64,000 nt of DNA. Source: Chitinophagaceae bacterium. Its GTDB lineage: Bacteria > Bacteroidota > Bacteroidia > Chitinophagales > UBA10324. The notes beneath the pieces are model-generated. The model saw only the letters and a program-made list of their open reading frames with translations, ran no database searches and was not told the origin of the DNA. Positions 7,674 to 16,129 of this stretch are shown piece after piece. The DNA lies in NCBI GenBank assembly GCA_947474435.1, contig CANJII010000010.1:30606-94605 (forward strand), given 5' to 3'. Made by a program: the position numbers and the translations under genes. Position 1 is the stretch's first letter, and each line of letters opens with the position of its first letter.

Positions 7674-9130
7674 ATTGCAACTTCATACGGGTCAACACTA
7701 ACTTCAGCTTTATAACCATCAACAAATTCAAGAGTGTTCAAATCAACCAATTGAACATAACCGTTTCGTCCACCACAAACTGAAGTGTGATGTGGTGTTG
7801 GTCCGTTTGGATTTATGTTTCTGCTTGGAATAATGATGAGATTATTTTTTTCATCCACTTCCACAGCGTGTGGTTCCGATAAATCGTTTTGCAGAATTTT
7901 TATCACCTGTAACGAATTGTAATCAATCACATAAACCGAACCTTTGTACAATGGATTTGGATTCGCATCATTTTCACAGGCAACAAATAAGTAATGGTGT
8001 TTTTCTGAAACATCAAATTCCAATGGAAACTCACCGACAGGAATAATTTTTAAAAGGGAATCATTGCTGCGTTTAAATACACGAACTTCGTTTGATGACT
8101 GACAACTGACAAAATATTTTGTTTCATCAGGGCTCAATTCAATCTGGTGCGGGTCATATACATTGTGATTGTTATTGGCTGTTTCACCGGGAGCTATAAC
8201 CACTTGTTGTATATCAGGAAGCATAGGATTAGAAATGTCTATTTTGAAAATATAATTTCCGTATTGCGAAGTCACATACAAAGTTTTAAAATCCTGAGTG
8301 GCAGTAATTCCATGCGGGCTGATTAAAATGCTTGCAGCAGAATACATCTTAATCAATGTGAGATTCTCCAGGTTCACATAAGCAATTCGTCCGTTTGAAT
8401 TAAAGTCAACAATGAAAGCAAACTTTCCATCGGGTGAAATGGTTAGTGTGTTCCAGCTTCCCTGCGATAAATCTATCTGACCCACAAGTGAATCATTTGC
8501 AGTACTGAATTTTTGTATCACACTTCCGGCAGCAAAAATCACATACAAAAATTTTCCATCGGGCGAACATTTAATATCGTGGGGCACTTCAATATTTCCT
8601 GGAATAATTCCAACATCAAAGTAGCGCATCGCGAGTTTTGTTTTTGTATCGAAAACAGTTATCACATCGCAACCTTGATTGGTTACATAAAATTTGTTTT
8701 GTTTTTCGTCGCCTGCAAAAGCAATTTTTCCGTTTACAGATGGCGCACCGGAGTTTATCCAGGATTGTATCAATTTCACTTCATCGCGACTAAGCACTGC
8801 TCCGTTCACAGGCATTGTTGGTGAAAGTGAAATTCCTAAATCAGAAAAAGTATTAATAAAATAACACAGTGAACTGTTTTCAGCGCGAAATGGAATTACC
8901 ACTGAACCACTTTTTGCGCCTTCAAATAATTTGTCCCAGGTTTCCAATGAAAGTCCACCTACAGCAGATTTACTTGCTTCATTATGGCAACCAGATGTAG
9001 CGCATTTCTTTACCATAATTTCTCCAACCCCATCAGGATAACCTTGCAATTCAGTAGTTGAAATATCTTTTTTACAGGAAGAAATTAAAATGATAATTAT
9101 TGAAAGAAACAGGAACGGATAACGATTCAC
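7664..9130 (-). CDS. Lipoprotein with CX4CH motif and YncE-like beta-propeller
   Basis: A 488-residue lipoprotein. The N-terminus is a signal peptide with lipobox ending SSC at residue 19. Next comes a cytochrome-like segment (about 33-130) holding CATSGCHN, a CX4CH motif, and a later methionine-rich stretch (SPTMPVNGAVLSRDEV) typical of planctomycete-type cytochrome c domains. From about 135 to the end a YVTN/YncE-like seven-bladed propeller follows, with blades such as SPDGKFLYVI and SPDETKYFV. The likely location is the periplasmic or outer face of a membrane. A role in electron transfer or substrate binding is inferred; the CX4CH spacing is not the standard CXXCH, so heme attachment is uncertain. 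Confidence 0.75.
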   Translation of the reverse strand: MNRYPFLFLSIIIILISSCKKDISTTELQGYPDGVGEIMVKKCATSGCHNEASKSAVGGLSLETWDKLFEGAKSGSVVIPFRAENSSLCYFINTFSDLGISLSPTMPVNGAVLSRDEVKLIQSWINSGAPSVNGKIAFAGDEKQNKFYVTNQGCDVITVFDTKTKLAMRYFDVGIIPGNIEVPHDIKCSPDGKFLYVIFAAGSVIQKFSTANDSLVGQIDLSQGSWNTLTISPDGKFAFIVDFNSNGRIAYVNLENLTLIKMYSAASILISPHGITATQDFKTLYVTSQYGNYIFKIDISNPMLPDIQQVVIAPGETANNNHNVYDPHQIELSPDETKYFVSCQSSNEVRVFKRSNDSLLKIIPVGEFPLEFDVSEKHHYLFVACENDANPNPLYKGSVYVIDYNSLQVIKILQNDLSEPHAVEVDEKNNLIIIPSRNINPNGPTPHHTSVCGGRNGYVQLVDLNTLEFVDGYKAEVSVDPYEVAIKN

Positions 9131-9188
9131 AAAAAGGGATTTAGAAATTGAAATTTATATCATTTGAATTATACAGCGAGCGTAAATA

Positions 9189-9617
9189 TTATTCACTCAT
9201 AGCTAAAATTTTCTTTTTAAAATTCAGTGTTGCCTGATGTTCCAATAATAAATCACAACCAATAACACCATCAATAGGAGGGAGGTCAACCTGCTTGTAA
9301 GTTTCATTCACATGCGAAAGATCGAGTATGTGTGCGTGATAATTTTTTATTTTCAGACGACCGATTTTTAACAAAGGAATAACTGCTTCTTCGCTTTCAA
9401 TGGTGTTGCTTCCAAGTCCGGTTGTTAGTTGCTCTGATTTTTTTGTATAAAGTTCCTGCAGATGTTTCTGAATAAATGATTTATCAAAAACTGTTTTTGA
9501 TGCACCGGTATCAATTAATAACCGTGCAGCAATGCCATTCACTTTAACAGGTATGAAACAATGAATTCCATAATCCTGAATCGACATAATTTCAATATCA
9601 ATTTTGTGTCGCGCCAT
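9189..9617 (-). CDS. Retropepsin-like aspartic protease family protein
   Basis: A 142-residue protein with the aspartyl-protease signature LLIDTGASKTVFD at about 33-45 and the second conserved glycine motif IDGVIGCDLL near 113-122. Single-domain proteins of this clan AA group work as dimers. No signal peptide is visible, so it is likely cytoplasmic. Substrate unknown. It is on the same strand as malate dehydrogenase but separated by that gene's terminator, so it probably has its own promoter. Confidence 0.82.
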   Translation of the reverse strand: MARHKIDIEIMSIQDYGIHCFIPVKVNGIAARLLIDTGASKTVFDKSFIQKHLQELYTKKSEQLTTGLGSNTIESEEAVIPLLKIGRLKIKNYHAHILDLSHVNETYKQVDLPPIDGVIGCDLLLEHQATLNFKKKILAMSE

Positions 9618-9721
9618 AATGAGGTGAAGTTATTGGTTGATTAGTTAGTTTGTTTTTTTATTGTAAGATATCGGTTAATAGTAACAACTTTTTTCATCTT
9701 AATTTTTTCTGCAATCAATTA

Positions 9722-9810
9722 CAAAAAAAAATCCGTTGATTGATTTTGTGCTATTCAAATTTAATAACAGCAAAGAAACCCTGTCTGCGTCAGGCAGGCA
9801 ATCAACGGAT
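9722..9810 (-). terminator. Malate dehydrogenase terminator with a long, insert-bearing loop
   Basis: Perfect 12-bp arms: ATCCGTTGATTG at 9731-9742 and its complement at 9799-9810, followed on the minus strand by a run of nine T (9722-9730). It lies 20 bp past the malate dehydrogenase stop. The loop of 56 nt is unusually long and contains a small palindrome (9780-9798), which suggests an element inserted into an older terminator. Confidence 0.75.
9780..9798. repeat. Small GC-rich palindrome (REP-like)
   Basis: CCTGTCTG and CAGGCAGG arms around a CGT loop, complementary with one G-U wobble. It is much richer in G and C than its surroundings and sits inside the loop of the malate dehydrogenase terminator. 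Confidence 0.55.
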
Positions 9811-9830
9811 AACAAACGAATCTTAAAAAA

Positions 9831-10772
9831 CTAATTTGCGGGAACTGTCATTTTATCCAGCACCGACATTACTTCTTTAACAGCTGTGGCCGAATCAATC
9901 AGCAATTTTTCTTCTTCAGTATTTAATTTCAGTTCAATGACTTGTTCAATACCATTTCTTCCCAACTTAACAGGAACACCAAGGTACACATCTTTCAAAC
10001 CATATTCTCCCTGCAACCAAACACAGCACGGATAAATTCTGTTTTCGTTTTTTGCTATTGCTTCCACCATTTGCGCAGCTGCAGCTCCGGGTGCATACCA
10101 TGCACTTGTTCCCATCAGGTTCACTAATTCGCCACCGCCCTTTTTGGTGCGTTCAATAATGGCATTCAGTTTTTCTTTATTTATTAATTCGGTAACAGGT
10201 ATTCCGCTCACAGTTGTATAGCGAGGCAGCGGAACCATCGTATCACCATGACCACCCATCAACACCGCCTGAATATCTTTTGGAGAACAATTTAATGCCT
10301 CAGCTAAAAATGCTTTGTAACGGGCAGTATCTAAAATACCAGCCATACCAAAAACTTTTTTAGAATCAATTTTTGCGGTAAGAAAAGCGCAGTATGTCAT
10401 AACATCCAACGGATTGCTTACAACTATTACAATTGTATTGGGCGAATGCTTCATGATGTTTTCTGTTACACCGCGAACAATTCCGGCGTTGGTCGAAATC
10501 AAATCATCGCGACTCATTCCCGGTTTGCGTGGCAAACCTGAAGTAATAACCACCACATCAGAATTTGCGGTTCGTGCATAATCATTAGTAACTCCAACTA
10601 CTCGTGTGTTGTACATATTAATTGCAGCGGTTTGCCAGATGTCGAGTGCCTTGCCTTCCGCTATTCCTTCTTTTATGTCAAGTAAAATCACTTCACTTGC
10701 ATAGTCGCCATGAGCGATAACATTTGCGCATGTTGCACCAACATTTCCTGCGCCTATTACTGTAACTTTCAT
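9831..10772 (-). CDS. mdh: Malate dehydrogenase
   Basis: NAD-dependent malate dehydrogenase of the lactate-dehydrogenase-like group, which interconverts malate and oxaloacetate in the citric acid cycle. The 313 residues begin with the Rossmann motif GAGNVGA (7-13); the acid ending the second strand (VILLDIKEG) indicates NAD preference. The mobile-loop arginines are in LPRKPGMSRDDL, where two arginines favour dicarboxylate substrates over lactate, and the catalytic histidine is in MGGHGDTMVPL near 174. VSNPLDVMTY is also typical. A promoter-like TATTTTTG box lies 22 nt upstream and a strong terminator downstream, so it is likely monocistronic. Confidence 0.96.
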   Translation of the reverse strand: MKVTVIGAGNVGATCANVIAHGDYASEVILLDIKEGIAEGKALDIWQTAAINMYNTRVVGVTNDYARTANSDVVVITSGLPRKPGMSRDDLISTNAGIVRGVTENIMKHSPNTIVIVVSNPLDVMTYCAFLTAKIDSKKVFGMAGILDTARYKAFLAEALNCSPKDIQAVLMGGHGDTMVPLPRYTTVSGIPVTELINKEKLNAIIERTKKGGGELVNLMGTSAWYAPGAAAAQMVEAIAKNENRIYPCCVWLQGEYGLKDVYLGVPVKLGRNGIEQVIELKLNTEEEKLLIDSATAVKEVMSVLDKMTVPAN

Positions 10773-10794
10773 TTTATTTATTTTTTAATACACG

Positions 10795-10802
10795 CAAAAA
10801 TA
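10795..10802 (-). promoter_or_regulatory. Candidate -7 box for malate dehydrogenase, TATTTTTG
   Basis: A full match to TAnnTTTG on the minus strand, 22 nt upstream of the malate dehydrogenase ATG. No clear -33 element is seen. Confidence 0.45.
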
Positions 10803-10966
10803 TAATTCCAATTCAATGATGAAATGATTTTACTCACAACATTTCCACTATTCAGAAAATGATATTGAAAAATTGGATTTTGGATACACACTTTATGTAT
10901 TTTTAGAAATTATTTCATTTGAATTATTTAAGATATATTTACACGCAAACAAAAAAATTAATCCAT

Positions 10967-11365
10967 TTGAAATCAATTGCTAAAATTTTGACCTGCCTCG
11001 TTGTTATTATTTCATTTAGTGCATGCACCAAGCCCGGCACCGGTGGAACCACAACAGTTGTATGTTATTTGAAACATCACATTATGTTAATTGCCAATGA
11101 TTCCATTCAACCCAATGTGGTGTATGTAAAATTTGGGACAAAAGATTTACCTGCTGACCCTACCAATGATTATGATATAAAATTTATTGGTGAGCCGGGT
11201 GAAGATCATGTTCATGCCGAAGATTTAAAACCCGGGCAATATTATTTCTATGCAGTTGGTTTCGATGCTGGTATTAGCCAAGTAGTGAAAGGCGGCCTTT
11301 CATTAAAAATAAAGCGTGGAGATAAAGTTAACGAAATAGATTTTGATATTCCGGTTACTGAATAA
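10967..11365 (+). CDS. Small lipoprotein, unknown function
   Basis: I do not recognise a family. The signal peptide with lipobox ends FSAC, followed by a short low-complexity linker (TKPGTGGTTT) and a compact domain of about 100 residues with the ends DHVHAEDLKPGQYYFYAVG, reminiscent of small beta-sandwich lipoproteins that appear in many Bacteroidota. No ATG is available; TTG at 10967 puts the signal peptide at the N-terminus, while a TTG 16 codons upstream would add a charged extension. No co-directed neighbour is close. Confidence 0.6.
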   Translation: MKSIAKILTCLVVIISFSACTKPGTGGTTTVVCYLKHHIMLIANDSIQPNVVYVKFGTKDLPADPTNDYDIKFIGEPGEDHVHAEDLKPGQYYFYAVGFDAGISQVVKGGLSLKIKRGDKVNEIDFDIPVTE

Positions 11366-11604
11366 TTAGGTATGTGCCCATCAGGAATTTACTATAATGA
11401 TGTTTCTAACAGAAGTGCATAGAGTTTTGCGAATACACGGTGACTTGTACGCTCATATAAATGTATACTCGCATGGCACATTGCCTTGCTGTGAAGAGAC
11501 AAAGCTGATGAGAAAGTGTTTTCAAGTCAAATCAGTTTGAGGTACTGATTCTGAAAAAATGTTTTCCGGTGGTTTTTTGATAAGGCAAAAGCGAAGATTT
11601 ATTT

Positions 11605-13515
11605 TTATTCTACCACCACTTTTTTAATTCCAACTTCCATTTCATTTCCCACTTTCACAAAATAAATCCCTGCTGAAATATTTTTCAATGAGATAAAATT
11701 TTCAGTTCCTGTAATATTTTGTGTAAGAATTATTCTTCCCTTCAAATCGCAAAGTGAAATGGTTCCGGAAATATTTTTCTGAAATGAAACACTTAATTCA
11801 TCTGAAGCCGGATTCGGATAAATCTGAAATCCGTAATCTGAAATTTGTAATTCATCCATTCCATTAAACCCTGCTTGCGGTAGAGTGATGTACGAAAAGT
11901 TTGTGCTGTTCAGATAAACTGTATTGTTCGCAATTAGCGGATTCACCAATGAATCGAGACTATTTCCCGGATACATAATTCCATTCGTATTCATGTTGCG
12001 ATTGAAGCGAGGGTAGTTGCTTGATGTAACATCAACACGAATTTTATGTCCGGTCAAAAAAGTGATGCATGTGTTCGGAAGAATAACAGTGCAATCATAA
12101 ACAGTCCCCGGAATTAATTCGGCAGTATCAGATGAAGAATATCCATTGCGGAAACGCATGCGCAATACACCATCATTCACCAGCATGGATCGGCCGTCGG
12201 GATATACATCTGTTAAGCGAATTGCAAAATCTGTATCTTTTATATTGGATGAAATTTTTAAGTGAACTGTCGCACTTCCTTTTACCACCACATCATTCGA
12301 AAGAACTTCAGTTGAAAAAACAAGAATATCATTTCGGCTCTCTACTAATGATACTTGATTGTAAGGACCTTGATCCAAATCATTTCTCAATGTTGGGCCA
12401 CCAATTGTCGGTGAAGGATCATTCGGATTATAATTAAATGAAAGTGCATCAGTAGCATTTGTTGGAGCTACATTGTTGATGATTCCATTCTGATGAAAAT
12501 AGAAATTAGTATTCGTCATTCCGGTTGGTGGCCAAACGGCGCTGCTGTTCCAGGAGTCTTCGCCCAATTGATAATATTGAATGAACGGAGTTTGATCCCA
12601 GCCATTATTTATATTCCGTAAATAGAAATCGAAAAATAAAATTGCGAGCGAATCATTCCAGTGTGCTGAGTTCGGATACGAAAGTTCGCCTTGCGGAACA
12701 CTTCCAACCATTGCCTGACCACTTCCGCCATGAGTCCACGGTCCCATTAGCAAACGATGTTTGTCGCGCACATTCAGAGGCGATTGAGTTCTTAATCCAT
12801 TGAAGAACGGAAGCATTTGCTCAATGGTGTGGTCGTACCAACCGCCAATCATAAAGCATGGAACACGAATGCTGTCGGGATAAAAATTTGCACTCTCGCT
12901 GAAAGTCCAGACAAAATCATGTAAAGGATGTTGCATCAGCACGGGAGAAATACCATAACCAAGCGCATCTAACTGCTCAACATATTCAGTGCGCAAAACG
13001 CCTCCCGGAAAATATTCCTTGTATTCGTATTGCGGTCCGGCAACGAGCGGGCAAATACAAAGCAAGTGTGGTGGATTTTCTTTTTCAGTTTGAAATTGTA
13101 CTCTTCCTAAAGCAGATGGCCCCCAAGTTCCGACTTTTCCGTTGCTCCATGTTTGTTGCGCTATCCATTCCACCACATCATAACCATCTTCACCAATATT
13201 CGGACTGCCTGCATAAGCTGCACCTGAAGAACCATAAAATCCGCGCCAGTCAACAATCACAAAAATGTAATTGCTTGCATTAATATTTAATCCAACAAGA
13301 AGTGGTAAGCTCAAATGATAGAACACACGGTTGTATGGCGTTTGAATAAGTAGCACCGGCCCCTGTGTCATTCCGCTTGGGATATAAATATCCGCAGCTA
13401 ATTTTTGTCCATCACTCATTGGTATGGAATCAATAATCGGAGTAAGTGCAGCAAATGATTTTTGAGAAGAGAAAAACAAAACCAGAAATAAAACAGAGAG
13501 TATTATTTTTTTCAT
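11605..13515 (-). CDS. T9SS-exported CocE/NonD (X-Pro dipeptidyl peptidase S15) hydrolase
   Basis: A 636-residue exported serine hydrolase. Signal peptide 1-22 (ending SFAA), then the alpha/beta-hydrolase domain of the CocE/NonD and S15 families: YIPSG and LIQTPYNR strands, DWRGFYGSSG, the nucleophile elbow WGPSALG, and IGGWYDHTIEQ. A C-terminal jelly-roll domain carries YPDGRSMLVNDGVLRMRFRN and GHKIRVDVTSSNYPRF, as in S15 enzymes. The last 80 residues are a T9SS sorting domain (IYPNPASDELSVSF, GIYFVKV). It probably acts on esters or peptides at the cell surface. A heptamer repeat lies within the linker before the sorting domain. Confidence 0.87.
   Translation of the reverse strand: MKKIILSVLFLVLFFSSQKSFAALTPIIDSIPMSDGQKLAADIYIPSGMTQGPVLLIQTPYNRVFYHLSLPLLVGLNINASNYIFVIVDWRGFYGSSGAAYAGSPNIGEDGYDVVEWIAQQTWSNGKVGTWGPSALGRVQFQTEKENPPHLLCICPLVAGPQYEYKEYFPGGVLRTEYVEQLDALGYGISPVLMQHPLHDFVWTFSESANFYPDSIRVPCFMIGGWYDHTIEQMLPFFNGLRTQSPLNVRDKHRLLMGPWTHGGSGQAMVGSVPQGELSYPNSAHWNDSLAILFFDFYLRNINNGWDQTPFIQYYQLGEDSWNSSAVWPPTGMTNTNFYFHQNGIINNVAPTNATDALSFNYNPNDPSPTIGGPTLRNDLDQGPYNQVSLVESRNDILVFSTEVLSNDVVVKGSATVHLKISSNIKDTDFAIRLTDVYPDGRSMLVNDGVLRMRFRNGYSSSDTAELIPGTVYDCTVILPNTCITFLTGHKIRVDVTSSNYPRFNRNMNTNGIMYPGNSLDSLVNPLIANNTVYLNSTNFSYITLPQAGFNGMDELQISDYGFQIYPNPASDELSVSFQKNISGTISLCDLKGRIILTQNITGTENFISLKNISAGIYFVKVGNEMEVGIKKVVVE
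11821..11848 (+). repeat. Heptamer repeat inside CocE-like gene
   Basis: Units AATCTGA, AATCCGT, AATCTGA, AATTTGT (a 14-bp dimer repeated), inside the coding sequence where it encodes part of the linker QISDYGFQIYPNP that leads into the T9SS domain. The same heptamer family occurs in frame at 25663-25690. Confidence 0.7.
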
Positions 13516-13548
13516 AAAGGGAATTTTAAAATTTTTTTTACGCGTTTT

Positions 13549-13582
13549 CGACTCAATAAACCTAAAGCGGTTTAATGAGTCG
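13549..13582. repeat. Large palindrome between divergent genes
   Basis: Two 14-bp arms (13549-13562 and 13569-13582) complementary except for one pair, around a 6-nt loop TAAAGC; the arms end with CGACTCA and TGAGTCG. It lies between the divergent hydrolase and TonB receptor genes, with no T-run, so it is not a normal terminator. It may be an operator or a mobile palindromic repeat. Confidence 0.65.
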
Positions 13583-13656
13583 CAATCATTTTTTTGCTTT
13601 TTATTTTAAACAACAATTAATTTTTGTAACCATTTCAATATTTCTCATTCTCTTTT

Positions 13657-13686
13657 TTTGCCCGTAACATTCAACGCATACATTTG
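13657..13686 (+). promoter_or_regulatory. Bacteroidota-type promoter of TonB receptor gene
   Basis: A complete consensus pair: TTTG at 13657-13660 and TACATTTG at 13679-13686, 18 nt apart. The ATG is only 8 nt after the -7 box, so the leader would be a few nucleotides at most. Confidence 0.7.
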
Positions 13687-13694
13687 CGCCGCTT

Positions 13695-16052
13695 ATGAAA
13701 AAATTATTACTGCTACTCTCTCTCTTTACCATTCACCATTCACTATTCACCACTGTTAAGGCGCAAAACAAATTCACGCTGAGTGGTTATGTTAAAGATT
13801 CTGTTTCGGGTGAAAGTTTAATTGCCGCTTCTGTTTTTGTGAAATCAAATTCACAAGGGGCATACACAAACGAGTATGGTTATTATTCCATGTCATTACC
13901 TGCAGGAAATTATGAACTCATTTATTCGTATGTCGGTTTTAAAACTGTTACAAAAATAATTAATCTGAATGCTGATATACGGTTCAATGTTAATCTCGCT
14001 TCTTCGTCAAATACTTTAAAGGAAATTATAGTAGAGACAGAAAAGAAAGATGCGAATGTTCAGAGTTCTGATGTAGGAAAATATGAATTGCAGATGGATA
14101 AAATAAAATCGCTGCCTGCAATTTTTGGTGAAGTGGATATTATGAAAACGATTCAGTTACTTCCGGGTGTGCAGGGAGGAACAGAAGGCACAAGCGGATT
14201 TTATGTGCGGGGTGGTGGCCCCGATCAGAATTTAGTTTTGTTGGATGAAGCAGTAGTTTATAACACAGGTCACTTGTTCGGTTTTTTCTCAGTGTTCAAT
14301 GCTGATGCAATTTTAAATACTACTTTATACAAGGGTGGAATGCCTGCTGAATATGGCGGACGGATTTCTTCGGTGCTCGATGTAAACATGAAGGAAGGAA
14401 ACAGTAAATCGTATCATGCTTCGGGTGGAATTGGTGTAATAGCTTCGAGATTAACTTTGGAAGGGCCGATTAAAAAAGATAAATCTTCATTCATGATTTC
14501 AGGTCGAAGAACCTACATTGATGTTTTGTTAGAACCATTTATTTCGAAATCAAAATTTGCAGGCAGCGGATATTATTTCTACGATTTGAATGCAAAAGCC
14601 AATTATACTTTCTCTGATAAAGACAGAGTTTTTGTGAGCGGATATTTTGGTCGCGATGTTTTCAGTTTTAAAAATGCTGATATAAAAATGTCAATCCCTT
14701 GGGGAAATGCAACCGGAACTGTTCGCTGGAATCATTTATTCAACAGTAAATTATTTATGAATGTGGATGCCATTTACAACGATTATCATTTTGAACTCGA
14801 TGCATCACAAAGTGATTTCGATATTCGTTTGTACAGTGGCATAAAAGACCGTAATGCGAAAATTGATTTTACATACTACCCTCACATTCGTCACGAAATA
14901 AAATTCGGTGTCAATTACACTTACCACATTTTTTTACCGAGCAGTGTAACAGCCAAGAGCGGCGATGTGGAATTTAATCCGGCTCGAATCGAACGAAAAT
15001 ATGGACATGAGAGCGGAATTTTCTTACAGGATAAATACACGATTAGTGATAAAGTAGAAATTAATGCAGGTGTTCGTGTTTCCATGTTTGAACAGGTTGG
15101 TCCGTATAAAAAAATAGTTTATGGATTCACTGGCGAAAAATCTGACAGCATTATTTATGCAGCAGGGCAGCACATCAAAACTTATTATGGCGTGGAGCCG
15201 AGATTGATTTTAAAAATCAGTGTCGACAAACATTCATCAATAAAAGCGAGTTACAATTTCAGCAAGCAATACATCCACTTAGTCAGCAACAACGGCACAA
15301 CATTGCCAACCGATATCTGGGTGCCGAGTTCTTTATTGGTGAAACCACAGATAGGCAATCAATATTCAGTTGGATATTTCAGAAATTTCTTTGACAACAA
15401 ATTGGAAACTTCTGTTGAAGTTTATTACAAGACTTTAAAAAATCAAATTGAATTCAAGGAAGGATACACGCCAACTCCCAATGAAGATCTGGAAGAGAGT
15501 TTTGTTTTCGGAACAGGTGATTCAAAAGGAATTGAATTTTATATAAACAAAGCCCGCGGAAGATTTACCGGTTGGATTTCATATACGCTTGCTTACACCA
15601 ATCGCCACTTCCCTGATTTGAATGATGGAGTTTCATTTCCTTATCGTTACGACAGAAGAAATGTTTTGTCAGTCGTAGCTTCATATAAATTAAACGACCG
15701 ATGGACTTTGGCCGGAACTTTTGTTTACCAAACCGGAATTGCTTTCACACCACCGCAAGGGAAATATTTTATTGAAGGAAATGTGGTTACTGAATACGGA
15801 ACAATAAATGGTTTCAGAATGAAGGCATACAACCGCGCCGATATTTCACTGACTTTCGAAGGGCGGAAAAGAAAATTCATTCAGGATGGATGGAACTTCA
15901 GCATCTACAATTTATACAACCGTAAAAATCCATATTTTATTTACGACAAGTACGATGGTCAGTTTTTAGTTGACCCAACCATTACTATTCAGGCAAAGCA
16001 AGTTAGCTTGTTTCCAATTATCCCATCAGTCACTTGGAATTTTAAATTTTAG
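13695..16052 (+). CDS. TonB-dependent receptor with carboxypeptidase-like N-domain
   Basis: An outer-membrane transporter of 785 residues. After a signal peptide (1-23) comes a CarboxypepD_reg-like beta-sandwich (about 27-110; SGYVKDSVSGESLIAA, SYVGFKT), then the plug (about 135-235; LPGVQGGTEGTSGFYVRGG and FSVFNADAILNTT), then a 22-strand barrel ending in an aromatic residue (WNFKF). The next gene is a DUF4249 lipoprotein, the usual partner of this receptor type in Bacteroidota. Substrate unknown; no sugar-utilisation genes are nearby. The signal peptide (IHHSLFTT) is partly encoded by a heptamer repeat. It is preceded by a full promoter. Confidence 0.92.
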   Translation: MKKLLLLLSLFTIHHSLFTTVKAQNKFTLSGYVKDSVSGESLIAASVFVKSNSQGAYTNEYGYYSMSLPAGNYELIYSYVGFKTVTKIINLNADIRFNVNLASSSNTLKEIIVETEKKDANVQSSDVGKYELQMDKIKSLPAIFGEVDIMKTIQLLPGVQGGTEGTSGFYVRGGGPDQNLVLLDEAVVYNTGHLFGFFSVFNADAILNTTLYKGGMPAEYGGRISSVLDVNMKEGNSKSYHASGGIGVIASRLTLEGPIKKDKSSFMISGRRTYIDVLLEPFISKSKFAGSGYYFYDLNAKANYTFSDKDRVFVSGYFGRDVFSFKNADIKMSIPWGNATGTVRWNHLFNSKLFMNVDAIYNDYHFELDASQSDFDIRLYSGIKDRNAKIDFTYYPHIRHEIKFGVNYTYHIFLPSSVTAKSGDVEFNPARIERKYGHESGIFLQDKYTISDKVEINAGVRVSMFEQVGPYKKIVYGFTGEKSDSIIYAAGQHIKTYYGVEPRLILKISVDKHSSIKASYNFSKQYIHLVSNNGTTLPTDIWVPSSLLVKPQIGNQYSVGYFRNFFDNKLETSVEVYYKTLKNQIEFKEGYTPTPNEDLEESFVFGTGDSKGIEFYINKARGRFTGWISYTLAYTNRHFPDLNDGVSFPYRYDRRNVLSVVASYKLNDRWTLAGTFVYQTGIAFTPPQGKYFIEGNVVTEYGTINGFRMKAYNRADISLTFEGRKRKFIQDGWNFSIYNLYNRKNPYFIYDKYDGQFLVDPTITIQAKQVSLFPIIPSVTWNFKF
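13724..13751 (-). repeat. Heptamer repeat encoding part of a signal peptide
   Basis: Units CTTTACC, ATTCACC, ATTCACT, ATTCACC on the plus strand, the reverse complement of the GTGAATA repeat at 5644-5685. They encode FTIHHSLFT in the hydrophobic core of the receptor signal peptide. Confidence 0.8.
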
Positions 16053-16129
16053 TTAAGCTGGATTCTGGAAGAAAAAAAATGGAAATGAAAAAGTATCAAG
16101 ACACAAGTAATATGACACAAGAATTAAAA

